Part shown: piece by piece, positions 28,021 to 37,797 of the stretch
How positions within the stretch are numbered: position 1 is the first letter of the stretch
Layout of the letters: each line of letters starts with the position of its first letter
DNA from: Nitrosomonas sp.
GTDB lineage: Bacteria; Pseudomonadota; Gammaproteobacteria; Burkholderiales; Nitrosomonadaceae
Length of the DNA stretch: 64,000 bases
Assembly: GCA_016710135.1 (NCBI GenBank)
Contig: JADJLM010000004.1
Span: 310,001 to 374,000, forward strand
Reading direction: 5' to 3'
The notes under the pieces: model-generated
Database searches by the model: none
What the model was told of the DNA's origin: nothing
What the model saw: the letters and a program-made list of their open reading frames with translations, nothing else
Made by a program: the position numbers and the translations under genes

Positions 28021-29725
28021 TTATCTTAATAAAGACAAAACATTATTAGGTATTGCATTCGCTTGAGCGAGCATTGCAACACCAGCTTGTTGTAGAATCT
28101 GTGCTCGTGTCATGCTTGCTGTCTCTGCTGCAAAATCTGCATCACGAATACGACTACGTGATGCAGAAAGATTCTCAGAGGAGGTTTGCAGATTACTAAT
28201 CGTGCTTTCAAGACGATTTTGAATCGCACCAAAGCGTGCACGTTGATCATTAACTGTTGTCAGGGCAGAGTCGACAATTGCGAGCGTACGAGTAGCCGCT
28301 TCTGCAGTCGTAATATCCATTGCACTAGCTGCTTGCAATTGAGCGCCATAGGTACCAGCTGCAGCAGTACCTGGTGTTCCGGCATCTTGAAAGACATCAG
28401 CAACTCCTGTTGTTACAGTGAATGCTTTCGATGAGTCCAGGACAACCTTCCCAGTTAGCCAAGCGCCATCTCCATGGCCCCATACACCAGTAGTTGTATC
28501 TAGGCCGCCTCCCGCCAGATGTAACAGCGAAACTATCAACTTGCCGTTGTATCGCCATCTAGCACCGCAGTATCGGATACTAGAATGTTAAGAGCAACGG
28601 GAGGAGCAGCGTTATCATAAGAGTTATTCGCGATGCGTAGATCGTTGCCTTGAGCGTTTGTTAGTTTAAGCGCCCAATAACCATCCTCAGTTAATACCGC
28701 TTCTGCGGTAAAACCCGTCTTAGCTGCTGCGTCATTAAAAGCCTGTACAGCGCTACTCAGATAACCACCGGAGTCGACGTCTGCTGCATCATCTGGCCCA
28801 CCAGTTTTAAATGAAACAGTCGTGTATTTCGGGTCCTCTCCACTACCTGAGTAATCTGTTGAGATAGCAAATGAATACGTAGTATTTTGCATAAATCCAA
28901 CGCCAGTTCCAGTTCCTGCGCCTAATACAACTTCAGTAGTTGCGCTTGCATTTACTCCGCTTCCAGTGCGGTTAATTGCGGTTGCGATTTCACTTGCGCT
29001 TGCGCCTGCGCGATAATAAACGTCAAAATTACCGGAACCTGTAGAAACTCTGAAATTTCCTGCCGTGATAGCACCATTGATGCCAGATACATCACCTATC
29101 GTCCACTCAAAAGGACTGAGTTTCCGAAGGCATTGCCCCCTGAACCGACCGTCCCAGCAACCAGATCACCCGAACCACCAGCTTTAAAAGCCGCTAAGCC
29201 GCCGATACGATAATTCCCAAATGCATTAGTTTGAAAATTACCTGAGGAGGCTGAAATTGTTTGGTTTGCATTTGCACCGACTTGGAAATTCATGGTACTA
29301 AAAGATCCATCAAGAAGGTTTAAGCCATTAAATTGAGTTTGGCTTGATACACGCTGAATTTCTGCAGTTAACTGGGTTACCTCAGCTTGGAGAGCTGCAC
29401 GATCGCTTGCGGTATTAGTGGCATTCGCTGCTTGTACTGACAATTCACGAATACGCTGTAAGTTATTACCAATTTCAGTTAATGCGCCTTCAGCCGTTTG
29501 GGACATTGATATACCATCATTTGCGTTACGAGCCGCTTGATTCAGGCCTCGAATTTGTGTGCTCATTCTTTCAGAAATTGCGAGACCAGCAGCGTCATCT
29601 TTAGCGCTGTTAATACGTAAGCCAGATGATAAACGCTCTAGGGCAGTATTTAACATACCTTGTGAGCCATTTAAATTTCGTTGAGCGTTCAACGAGGCAA
29701 TATTAGTATTGATAATTTGTGGCAT
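28021..29725 (-). pseudogene. fliC: Flagellin FliC, two one-base frameshifts
   Basis: Main filament protein. The N-terminal domain (29096-29725) is canonical: INTNIASLNAQRNLNGSQGM, LERLSSGLRINSAKDDAAGL and IQRVSSQTQFNGLNLLDG. The central domain continues in a second frame (TIGDVSGINGAITAGNFRVS and the piece 28536-28892). The conserved C-terminal helices (ENLSASRSRIRDADFAAET, QAGVAMLAQANAIPNNVLSLL) are in a third. Each junction is repaired by adding one base to a short run (AAA at about 29108-29125; TT at about 28538). Combined length is about 567 codons. Without correction no filament would be made. Confidence 0.9.
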
Positions 29726-29847
29726 TTGTTTCTCCTTCAGAGTTTAATTACTATCAATTAGTAAAAATGCGGCGCTCGTGCCGCTTACGGTGACGTTGAC
29801 TCTGCCTGCAATCCATTCAGGTCATGTTGAGTCGCTGTTGATGAAGG

Positions 29848-29874
29848 TAAACGGAATGGCTAATAAAAAGTTTA
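29848..29874 (-). promoter_or_regulatory. Sigma-28 promoter for fliC (probable)
   Basis: On the minus strand: TAAACTTT (7 of 8 to TAAAGTTT), an 11-base spacer, then TCCGTTTA (5 of 8 to GCCGATAA). It lies about 120 bases before the fliC start. The leader then contains a small GCGGC/GCCGC hairpin. Spacing is exact but the -10 is weaker than in the motAB promoter. Confidence 0.55.
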
Positions 29875-29981
29875 ATTAGTAATTAATGGATTTGTGTGGA
29901 CTTATAACAAATGAATATGAGGATTATACTTGCGATGGTAATAATGGTCGGTTATGCTGGTTGCAATTCATTAATTAACAC

Positions 29982-31481
29982 ATGCTTATTGTGAATGAAT
30001 CACTATTATCTATACTCTTAGTGGGCTTTCTAAATCCGAGTGCGGAGACTGTTTGTAAGATACTTGCGGATGAGGATATAAATTTTGATTCTAAATTTGT
30101 GGACACTCATGATGAATTTCTACACGCAATACAAAATTGTCACTGGGATGTCATCATAGCAAATGCAGTTACCCTTGAAACGGGTACTCACGCAGTTCTC
30201 AATTACTTTTCTCAAGTAAATCAGTTTCTGAAAATTCCAGTAATCATCGTGTCGAATGAAAGTAATGAACAATCCGCTAGAGGTTTTCTGAAAGCGGGGG
30301 CCTATGATTTCATGCTAATGTCGAGCCTAGTTAGGCTAGCTCCAGTAATTAAGAAATGTGCGCAAGAGTTGAAAAGTGTTCAGGAAAATCGTGTTACTCA
30401 GCTTAATCTTCAAAAGAGTGAAGCACGATTTCGGGCTATCGCATCCAATTTGCCAGGTTTGGTATTTCAGTTCCTGAAGAAACCGGATAATTCGATTGCT
30501 TTTCCGTTTGTGAGTGAAGGAGTACTGATGCTACTGGGGTTAACCGCTGAGGAGTTAACTACATGCCCTGAACTGTTTTATCAGATGATACTTCCTGAGG
30601 ATCAGTATTCATATAATGAGCAAATGCAAACATCAGCCAAAAATTTTTCTACCTGGAATTGGGAAGGAAAAATTAAAGTAAAAGATGATAGAGATATAAA
30701 GTGGATTAGCTTGCGTGCAACTCCTCGGCAATCTAATCAAGGAGGTATTCTATGGGACGGGATTGTACTTAATATTACTCGAAATAAGTTAGCCGAGATT
30801 GAACTTGCAAATTCACACGCACAGTTAGCAGAATTATCTTCCTATTTACAAAAAATTAAAGAACATGAGCGTATGCGTATTGCGCGTGAAATTCATGATG
30901 ACATTGGCGGCACATTGACAGCAATTAAATGTGAGCTCCAACCGTGTATTGATATCGATAAGCCTCGATCCCCAGAATTTTATCAGCAGAAGACTAGATC
31001 GATTGAGGAATTAGTTGATTATGTAATCGATAGTACTCGTAGAATCTCATTAGACCTTAGGCCTGGTGTATTGGATGTGGGCATTGTAGCGTCAGTTCAC
31101 TGGCAAGCGAGGGAGTTCAGTAAACGTAATCATATTCCTTGTGAGGTGCTATGTGAGAGTGAGGATATCTCACTCAATGATGATCTTGCTGTAGCAATCT
31201 TTAGAATATTCCAGGAAACTCTGACAAATATTACAAAACATGCAAATGCATCTATTGTAAAAGTTAGACTTGCTGAAATAAATGATTATGTCTTATTGGA
31301 AGTTATTGATAATGGTAGAGGAATTACTGATCTTGAAATGAAAAAACCAAACTCATTTGGTATTCGTGGTATTCGAGAACGTTGTCAGCAATTAGGCGGT
31401 GATTTTTTTATAACGGGCACTAAAGAAAAAGGGACTAGTGTTCTGATTAAGATTCCTATCGAAATCAAGATAATGAATTAA
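29982..31481 (+). CDS. PAS sensor histidine kinase, NarX-like (HisKA_3), with degenerate receiver
   Basis: A 499-residue cytoplasmic kinase. Residues 1-130 look like a receiver domain, but the phospho-acceptor position (WDVIIAN) has Asn61 instead of Asp. Residues about 145-275 form a PAS domain (MILPEDQYSYN, ENWEGKIKVKD-like pattern). The HisKA_3 motif RIAREIHDDIGGTL places the phosphorylated His at 305; the ATPase domain has NITKHANA, DNGRGI and SFGIRGIRERCQQLGG. No membrane helices, so the signal is intracellular. It is paired with the NarL-type regulator 34 bases downstream and diverges from fliC. Confidence 0.88.
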   Translation: MLIVNESLLSILLVGFLNPSAETVCKILADEDINFDSKFVDTHDEFLHAIQNCHWDVIIANAVTLETGTHAVLNYFSQVNQFLKIPVIIVSNESNEQSARGFLKAGAYDFMLMSSLVRLAPVIKKCAQELKSVQENRVTQLNLQKSEARFRAIASNLPGLVFQFLKKPDNSIAFPFVSEGVLMLLGLTAEELTTCPELFYQMILPEDQYSYNEQMQTSAKNFSTWNWEGKIKVKDDRDIKWISLRATPRQSNQGGILWDGIVLNITRNKLAEIELANSHAQLAELSSYLQKIKEHERMRIAREIHDDIGGTLTAIKCELQPCIDIDKPRSPEFYQQKTRSIEELVDYVIDSTRRISLDLRPGVLDVGIVASVHWQAREFSKRNHIPCEVLCESEDISLNDDLAVAIFRIFQETLTNITKHANASIVKVRLAEINDYVLLEVIDNGRGITDLEMKKPNSFGIRGIRERCQQLGGDFFITGTKEKGTSVLIKIPIEIKIMN

Positions 31482-31515
31482 CCCATGGTATTGTGACTAG
31501 CCACAAAGGACAAAG

Positions 31516-32148
31516 ATGATACGAGTAATGATTGCTGACGATCATGCGATCGTACGTCAAGGCTTAAAACAAATTTTAAGTGAAACCGGTGATATTAGCG
31601 TAACGGGGGAAGCAGAAACCGGATTTCAAGCTGTAAAAGTCATACGACAACAAGAGTTTGACGTGATGCTACTGGATATTTCTTTACCTGATCGAAATGG
31701 TATCGAGATATTAAAGCAAATTAAAAAAGATAGGCCCAATTTAATGGTGCTCATGCTCAGTATGCATAATGAGAATGAATTTGCATTGCGCGCGCTTAAA
31801 GCAGGCGCTTCTGGGTATTTGAATAAGCAAAGCGCACCAGCTCAACTTGTAACAGCAATTCGACAAGTTTCAGGAGGGCATAAGTATATCTCTCCCGCAT
31901 TGGCTCAGGAATTGGCAAATGCATGGACTTCAGAAGCAGATCGACCACTTCATGAAAATCTTTCTGACCGTGAATTTCAAACCTTATGTTTGATTGCATC
32001 AGGCAAGACGCTCTCTGAGATTTCTATTGAAATGTGTTTAAGCCCAAAGACAGTCAGTGTTTATCGAGCAAGAATGATGGAAAAATTAAAAATTTCCAAT
32101 AATTCTGAATTAGTTCGTTACGCAATTAAACATAAGTTAGTTGACTAA
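31516..32148 (+). CDS. NarL/FixJ-type response regulator
   Basis: Receiver domain with acidic pocket ADDH (Asp8, Asp9), phospho-acceptor Asp54 in MLLDISLPDRNG, and Lys in GYLNKQSAPAQL. The LuxR-type helix-turn-helix (LSDREFQTLCLIASGKT, SEISIEMCLSPKTVSVYRAR) is at the C-terminus. Total 210 residues. It is the partner of the upstream kinase. Targets are unknown; position beside fliC makes control of motility a reasonable guess. Confidence 0.92.
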   Translation: MIRVMIADDHAIVRQGLKQILSETGDISVTGEAETGFQAVKVIRQQEFDVMLLDISLPDRNGIEILKQIKKDRPNLMVLMLSMHNENEFALRALKAGASGYLNKQSAPAQLVTAIRQVSGGHKYISPALAQELANAWTSEADRPLHENLSDREFQTLCLIASGKTLSEISIEMCLSPKTVSVYRARMMEKLKISNNSELVRYAIKHKLVD

Positions 32149-32340
32149 AAATCTTGTTTAAGTAAAAAAAACAGAATAAAGGGCTTTTTCATCCTTAGTT
32201 TCATTTCTTACTTCATCGTAGATTTGCTAATCTGCTAAACGAAGAAATAAATTCTGAGATAAGTTCTCCTTCAGAAAACAATCCATACTTATCTAACGTA
32301 AGAATTTCATTTATGAAACCAGAAGAGAGGTCTCATCGAT

Positions 32341-33144
32341 ATGAAGAATTTAAAAAAAGAAAAATTACTAAGATTAATTAATACATCTGGAGTAGCTATG
32401 CGCAAGCCTGAGGATGAGGTAGATAGCAATTCTTTAACTGCAGAAGGTGAATATTACCAACAAGTTGAACAGTTTGCGCAAAGAATTCGTAAAACCAGTG
32501 ATGTTGATGAAATGATCAAAATCTTAGAAACACTTCTCAATGAAACGAAGGGATTACATAGTAATAATGAAATACAGAACACGCACGAGCTTCGTCGTGC
32601 AGAGACCAAGATCGAGTCTCTAAAATATGAGTTAGAGGAGCTCAGAGAGCTTGTTCATACTGATCAAATGACTGGCACTTATAACCGTCGAGGCCTTGAT
32701 AATATTTTTACGCGTGAAGCTGCACGCGCAGATCGTTATGAAAACGCACTCTGTGTCGTTTTAATCGATCTGGATGATTTTAAATTCATTAATGATACTT
32801 ATGGTCATCTACTTGGGGATAGTGCACTGATTCATTTCGCAACAATAGCTAAAAAAACAATTCGTCCAAGTGATGTAATTGCGCGCTATGGTGGAGAGGA
32901 ATTCCTGATCATATTGCCTGACACGAGGCCTGAAGAGGCGGTTTGGGTTATGCAACGCTTGCAAAAGAATTTATCAAAAAATCTCTTATTAGATAGCGAA
33001 AACATACCAATTAAAATTACTTTTAGCGGCGGAATTACATTGCGTAAGTTTCAAGAAACACAGAATACCGTAATCAAACGTGCCGATAAAGCACTTTATC
33101 GTGCTAAACAGTATGGCAAGAATCGTATTGAAATAACTGCGTAA
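32341..33144 (+). CDS. Diguanylate cyclase (GGDEF)
   Basis: A 267-residue cytoplasmic protein: an N-terminal coiled region to about residue 105, then a GGDEF domain that makes c-di-GMP from two GTP. The active-site motif is GGEEF at 184-188. An allosteric inhibitory I-site RxxD (RPSD, 175-178) lies five residues before it, so product inhibition is expected. Metal site DLDDFKFINDTYGH is intact. Followed by a degenerate EAL-HDOD gene. Confidence 0.92.
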   Translation: MKNLKKEKLLRLINTSGVAMRKPEDEVDSNSLTAEGEYYQQVEQFAQRIRKTSDVDEMIKILETLLNETKGLHSNNEIQNTHELRRAETKIESLKYELEELRELVHTDQMTGTYNRRGLDNIFTREAARADRYENALCVVLIDLDDFKFINDTYGHLLGDSALIHFATIAKKTIRPSDVIARYGGEEFLIILPDTRPEEAVWVMQRLQKNLSKNLLLDSENIPIKITFSGGITLRKFQETQNTVIKRADKALYRAKQYGKNRIEITA

Positions 33145-33225
33145 TTTATTTTTATTAACTGCAACTACACGATAATTTTAGCTATTTTCAAGTTTACATA
33201 TGACTTTCAATTCTGGAGTGGCGTA

Positions 33226-34461
33226 ATGGAGGAGGTATTTTTAGGCAGGCAACCCATATTAGATCGTAACCAGAATTTAGTAGCGTTTGAATTATTATTC
33301 CGTGCTGGAGAAGTCAACGAGGCTAACGTTACCAATGATGTTCATGCATCAGCCAGTGTAATGGTCAATGCTTACGGTCAACTGGGCATACAGCGCGTGC
33401 TTGGTCAACAGCGAGGCTTTATTAACATCAGTACAGAATTGCTAATGAGTGACGCGATACTATTACTGCCAAGTAATCACATCGTGCTCGAATTACTTGA
33501 ATCAATACAAATTACTGATCAAGTAGTTAAACGCTGTCTAGAATTAAAGCGAATGGGTTACCACCTTGCACTCGATGATGTAACTGAGATCAATAGAAGA
33601 ATAGAGCAGATGTTACCTATTGTTAATGTTGTAAAACTAGATGTGCTTGCGATTGAGGAAACCAAGCTAAAAGAGATTATCAATACAGTAAGACGCTGGC
33701 CAGTTATTTTGTTAGCAGAAAAAGTTGATAGTCCAGAATTAGCAAAAAAATGTGCAGCACTCGGTTTTGATATGTTTCAAGGCTATCATTTTGCAAAACC
33801 TGAGATTATTTCAGGTAAGCGAGTTGATGCGAATAAGCTTCCATTGTTAAATTTATTAACTATGGTGATGAGTGATTGTGAGGCCGAAGAGATTGAGGCA
33901 GAACTTAAGCACCAACCAAATCTTAGCTATAATTTGCTACGCTTAGTAAATTCAGTTAGTTTTGGTTTACAGCAAAGAATTAATTCTATTAAGCAAGCAG
34001 TGGTAATTTTAGGCCGGCAACAACTGCAAAGGTGGGTTCAGCTGTTGTTATACACATCTGATTCATCGGGAGATAGCATTTCTAACGCATTAATGCAAAC
34101 TGCTGCAGTTCGTGGAAAATTGATGGAACTTATTGCTCAGGTCGATCGCCCTCATGATAAATCATATCAAGATCGTGCTTTTATGGTGGGTATTTTCTCA
34201 CTTTTAGATACGCTTCTTGGGATTGAAATGCAACAAATTGTTGACAAACTCAATGTTCCCGAGGAGCTAACTCAAGCGTTATTACAACGATCAGGTCGTC
34301 TAGGACGCCAGCTTGCTCTTATTGAGGCTAACGAAAAAGGTGATGTTACTCAAGTTCAAAATATACTTAAAGAGATTAATTTTTTAAGCCTATCGCAACT
34401 AACTCATGCAGAACTGGAAGCATTAAGCTGGACAAATAGAATAAATGAAACCGCTCATTAA
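33226..34461 (+). CDS. EAL-HDOD (YuxH-type) signalling protein with degenerate EAL
   Basis: A 411-residue protein. The N-terminal half is an EAL-like domain, but the motif reads ELLFR instead of EALxR and the metal-binding residues appear incomplete (LALDDV instead of DDFG), so c-di-GMP hydrolysis is unlikely. The C-terminal half is an HDOD domain (LLTMVMSDCEAEEIEAELKH, PNLSYNLLRLVNS). This architecture is common and thought to act as a signalling scaffold. It starts 82 bases after the diguanylate cyclase. Confidence 0.9.
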   Translation: MEEVFLGRQPILDRNQNLVAFELLFRAGEVNEANVTNDVHASASVMVNAYGQLGIQRVLGQQRGFINISTELLMSDAILLLPSNHIVLELLESIQITDQVVKRCLELKRMGYHLALDDVTEINRRIEQMLPIVNVVKLDVLAIEETKLKEIINTVRRWPVILLAEKVDSPELAKKCAALGFDMFQGYHFAKPEIISGKRVDANKLPLLNLLTMVMSDCEAEEIEAELKHQPNLSYNLLRLVNSVSFGLQQRINSIKQAVVILGRQQLQRWVQLLLYTSDSSGDSISNALMQTAAVRGKLMELIAQVDRPHDKSYQDRAFMVGIFSLLDTLLGIEMQQIVDKLNVPEELTQALLQRSGRLGRQLALIEANEKGDVTQVQNILKEINFLSLSQLTHAELEALSWTNRINETAH

Positions 34462-34570
34462 TATTTAGTCGTTTCCACAAAATTTCATCACCGACTTCTG
34501 ATGTGGAGAACGCTTAAAGAAATTGTCCTCTGAGCAAGTACAACTCAAGAAAGGTGTATCGAACCTAATT

Positions 34571-35656
34571 TGTACTAGCTCAGATCAGATCGTACAGTTA
34601 CCGAATTGATTGGATGTCTGTCAGATTAGATTTGGTTCAGATTTTTGCTGTTCCAAATCGTTTTCCCACTGAGCAAAGTCTCCATAGGAGTTTTTCCATT
34701 GAGACTTTTCCCTGATGAGTTCTTTCATTATTATAATAACGTCCAGCTGTCAGGTCCTTTTGAGTGACTCCAAATCGTGAAGCTTTTTGCGGAAAGTCCT
34801 TGATAGAATTCCTGTAAGATGGTTTTTGGAATCGCTAGATCCGTTGGTCTGGGGACGGCTTTGTTTTGGTCGATATCATGATTGCCAATTGCTGGTAATC
34901 ACTGTCAAGCGCAACTCCTCTGTCCGTTAATATTCGCAACTGGGTAAACCCTGGCAGAATGGCAGCACCTTGTCATTTAGGATATGGCGCAGTAATTGAT
35001 GTTTTGGCCGTATAGAGCTTGCAATGCACTCCTTGGAGTAAGTATCATAAAAGTTTGCTGATAAATCGACCAACACCTTTAGATTTCCCACATAGAAGGT
35101 GCCTGGCGCCCAAAACCAGGGTGCATCGTTTCTATTTCACGCTGGCAATATCATCCTGTTCTTTTCTCCATGCTGCGATTTGTGCATCATTCAAAAGATG
35201 CCTCACGGGATCTTGGTTTCCAGTGCAGCAGGCGATCTTTGAAGTTGGGTGGACCACTACCTGATACATAAATACCGCTTTTGCGTAATTCGTTGCTGGT
35301 TCGATGCTGGCCGGCCGATACTCCTGCATAGGCTACCACCGCCCGCTCAGGGCTTCATCGATTCTTAAAGTTAGCAACACGACGATCCTGATTGATCAAT
35401 GCTTCCAGACCGTTTGTCTCAACTAATTCCTGATAGCGATAAAATGTCTCTCGAACTCCCATTATCTTGCAGGCTTTTGAGATATTCTGAAGTTCTTCAG
35501 CAAGATTGAGCAACCCTGCTTTATGTTTAATGATTGGATTGTTAGTATGCAACATGAGCGTTACCTCCATTTATGTTTGATTTTAAATTTCAACACCCAT
35601 ATCAAACTCGTAACGCCCCGATTTAGCCCTTTGTACGATTAGATCTGAACTATACA
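34571..35656 (-). mobile_element. Complete but decayed IS481-family insertion sequence
   Basis: A 1086-base element. The ends are imperfect inverted repeats: TGTACTAGCTCAGATCAGAT at the left and, read from the right end inward, TGTATAGTTCAGATCTAATC. Both flanks carry the direct repeat CCTAATT (34564-34570 and 35657-35663), a 7-base target duplication. The insertion falls on the stop codon of the GGDEF gene to the right, which is recreated by the duplication. Against the copy at 23577 it carries many 1-4 base deletions, so it can no longer encode a transposase. Confidence 0.9.
34626..35555 (-). pseudogene. IS481-type transposase remnant
   Basis: Minus-strand remains. The N-terminal helix-turn-helix region (HTNNPIIKHKAGLLNLAEEL, QNISKACKIMGVRETFYRYQ) is open from ATG 35555 until about 35357. 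Beyond it are scattered frames with HRTSNELRKSGIYVSG and, at the far end, the DDE-integrase tail with YNNER. Multiple frameshifts make it non-functional. Confidence 0.85.
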
Positions 35657-35657
35657 C

Positions 35658-37469
35658 CTAATTTATTGGTGTTTCCGGCGCTTCAACTACAGAAACTTGA
35701 TTTTTACCCTGTTTTCTTGCAAGGAAAATCGCGTAGTCAGCACGATCAAGCGCTTGTTCTCGACTCTCTCCGGCTAGACATTGAGTTACTCCTGCACTAA
35801 ACGTTATCAACAGGCGTTTGTTATTGTTCATAAAAAAGCGCTTTGTTAATTCACGTTGTAATCTACGTAATAAATCGGCAGCTGTACTAAGCGGTGTATT
35901 GGGTAGCAGAATAAGAAATTCTTCAGAGCCATAGCGAATTACGTTGTCACCTTCCCTTATCACTGTTTTTATCACTTGAACCAAATGGGATAGGGTATCA
36001 TCACCCGCCTGGCGACCAAGTTGAGCATTTAACTCACTGAAATTATCGACGTCTAGCAGCGCTAAGCATAATGGCTTGCCACTTTGCGACATGTAATTTT
36101 GCTCTGCATCAAACGTTTCGACCAAGGCGCGATGACTCAATGCACCGGTAAGCCGATCATCGCGATTATGTTCACTGACCTGTCGCAACTGCTGCCGTAA
36201 TTCGTTGACACGCTGTTGTGCAACATCTGCCTGTTGTTGTGTTTTCACTAATTCGTCTCGAGCACGGAGCATGTCGAGTTGCATATGACGAGTATCCTCC
36301 ATCAGTTCTTCTAATAACGACTTAAAATCAACTGCTTGGTTCGTTTGATGCACACGTTCTGTATAGTGATCTATTTTTTGCTGAAATTCGCCCGTTGCTG
36401 CTGCTACAACCCCTAGACGTTCGAGGAATACAGAAATCATGGCTTTAAGCGTTTGCTGCGCTTCAGTCAAGGTATGCTGCAATAACCCTTGTTGATAAAC
36501 TAGCTCCTTGAGTATCGATTCTGCTTCATAAATGCGGTAAAGTGTTAATGGCTTCGCCAAATTTCGTCGAATGTTATCAAGTTGGTGTGTTACCCAGGGA
36601 TCAAGATCAGACGGAAGTGATAGATGCTCTACAAATAGGGCAAGTATGCTCAATAGTCCATCGATTAGCCTTTGCTCTTGGTCGATGCGTAAAGCCATAT
36701 GAATCCAGCACTGTCGAAGCCTTTTTTGTATCCAGTCGATATTTTCGGGTTGTTCAATGGTTTCAATCGCCTGGATGATAAATTCAATCTCATCGATCCA
36801 ATGTTGATGGGATGTAAGGCGAGGAATGAGGCCATCGCGTAATGTTGTAACCACAAGCGTTTGCCATTGCTTCCATAGGTGTTGAGTTTGCGAGCAACTT
36901 TCCTGCATCACGCTCTCAGCAGGATTGATTTCGACAGGTGAATTTTCATTATCGATCACCTGAATTACATCAGACTCATCCAACCAGCGCGTGATTAAAG
37001 TGTTGAGTTCGTAATTAAGCTTTTCGGATTGACCAGCAAATAGCGCTACGGTATAAGCTAATTCGTCACGTCGCTCATGGTCATCTCTTGCTTTTCCTCG
37101 AGCGTCCCACAGCATTAGCAGTAATTCTTCCCATGGTCGTTCTAGTTGTTGATTAGATGATTCTTGTAGTTGAATCAACTGTCCAACCAATTGAGCAACA
37201 TCCGACCAATTTTCATTGCCAACTGCTAAATTTATATCTATTACATAGCGATTTGTTGCCTGAGGCAAGCTTAAGGTTCGTAGCGTTGCCAATATATTGT
37301 TTGCTAATGAATGCGAAGTATCATACTTGGGTGGTTTTATACCGGCAATTTGATAATAAATTGCTTGATACTGATCGGGTGTTGGCGCAATACGCTGGGT
37401 CGCTAAATGTTTTAGCGTTTCTCGAGCGATCCATATCGGATTCTTGGTATTAGGGTTGCTTGCTTCCAT
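35658..37469 (-). CDS. GGDEF protein with long N-terminal regulatory region
   Basis: A 603-residue cytoplasmic protein. Residues 1 to about 430 are helical and of no family I recognise with confidence, with a coiled segment (RARDELVKTQQQADVAQQRV) before the catalytic domain. The GGDEF domain starts RDDRLTGALSHRALVETF and has GSEEF as active-site motif, with an I-site RxxD (REGD) five residues before. GSEEF retains the catalytic glutamates, so activity is plausible. The IS481 element sits against its stop codon. Confidence 0.88.
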   Translation of the reverse strand: MEASNPNTKNPIWIARETLKHLATQRIAPTPDQYQAIYYQIAGIKPPKYDTSHSLANNILATLRTLSLPQATNRYVIDINLAVGNENWSDVAQLVGQLIQLQESSNQQLERPWEELLLMLWDARGKARDDHERRDELAYTVALFAGQSEKLNYELNTLITRWLDESDVIQVIDNENSPVEINPAESVMQESCSQTQHLWKQWQTLVVTTLRDGLIPRLTSHQHWIDEIEFIIQAIETIEQPENIDWIQKRLRQCWIHMALRIDQEQRLIDGLLSILALFVEHLSLPSDLDPWVTHQLDNIRRNLAKPLTLYRIYEAESILKELVYQQGLLQHTLTEAQQTLKAMISVFLERLGVVAAATGEFQQKIDHYTERVHQTNQAVDFKSLLEELMEDTRHMQLDMLRARDELVKTQQQADVAQQRVNELRQQLRQVSEHNRDDRLTGALSHRALVETFDAEQNYMSQSGKPLCLALLDVDNFSELNAQLGRQAGDDTLSHLVQVIKTVIREGDNVIRYGSEEFLILLPNTPLSTAADLLRRLQRELTKRFFMNNNKRLLITFSAGVTQCLAGESREQALDRADYAIFLARKQGKNQVSVVEAPETPIN

Positions 37470-37797
37470 ATTCTGCGATATTTAACGCCATAACACTGTG
37501 AAATTTTCATTTCCAAACGATGTTAGCAGCAATTATCAACAACCTACTTGAAAATTACAGCAATAAAAAGTACCGAGATTCCTTATTCGTAAAACCAATT
37601 TAGAAGAGATGCCTAATTTAAATGCGTTGCATGCTAATAAATTAAACCACCTTGCGTCCATTTAGAATGGTACTTGCCCCGATCATTGCCTTACTTAACT
37701 TTGTGCGTCACAAATCTTTCATTTTTCTGTAACATTAAATTCATCATTGGTTGCTAGTCTTTTTCCTTCGAGTTTTTAAACATGAGGGAAGTAAGTT
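37470..37797. other. Intergenic region with PhoB-box-like array
   Basis: A 328-base gap between the divergent GGDEF gene and a secreted beta-helix gene. The right part holds the PhoB-like direct repeats listed separately and, after them, GCTAGT as a possible -10. Nothing else recognisable. Confidence 0.5.
37705..37744 (+). promoter_or_regulatory. PhoB-box-like array (four 7-mers at 11-base period)
   Basis: Half-sites GCGTCAC, CTTTCAT, CTGTAAC and a weaker AATTCAT start at 37705, 37716, 37727 and 37738, exactly 11 bases apart with AT-rich 4-base spacers (AAAT, TTTT, ATTA). The PhoB consensus half-site is CTGTCAT or CTGTAAC with the same period. The array ends 53 bases before the start of the beta-helix gene, and no -35 box is needed at PhoB promoters. 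Confidence 0.65.
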
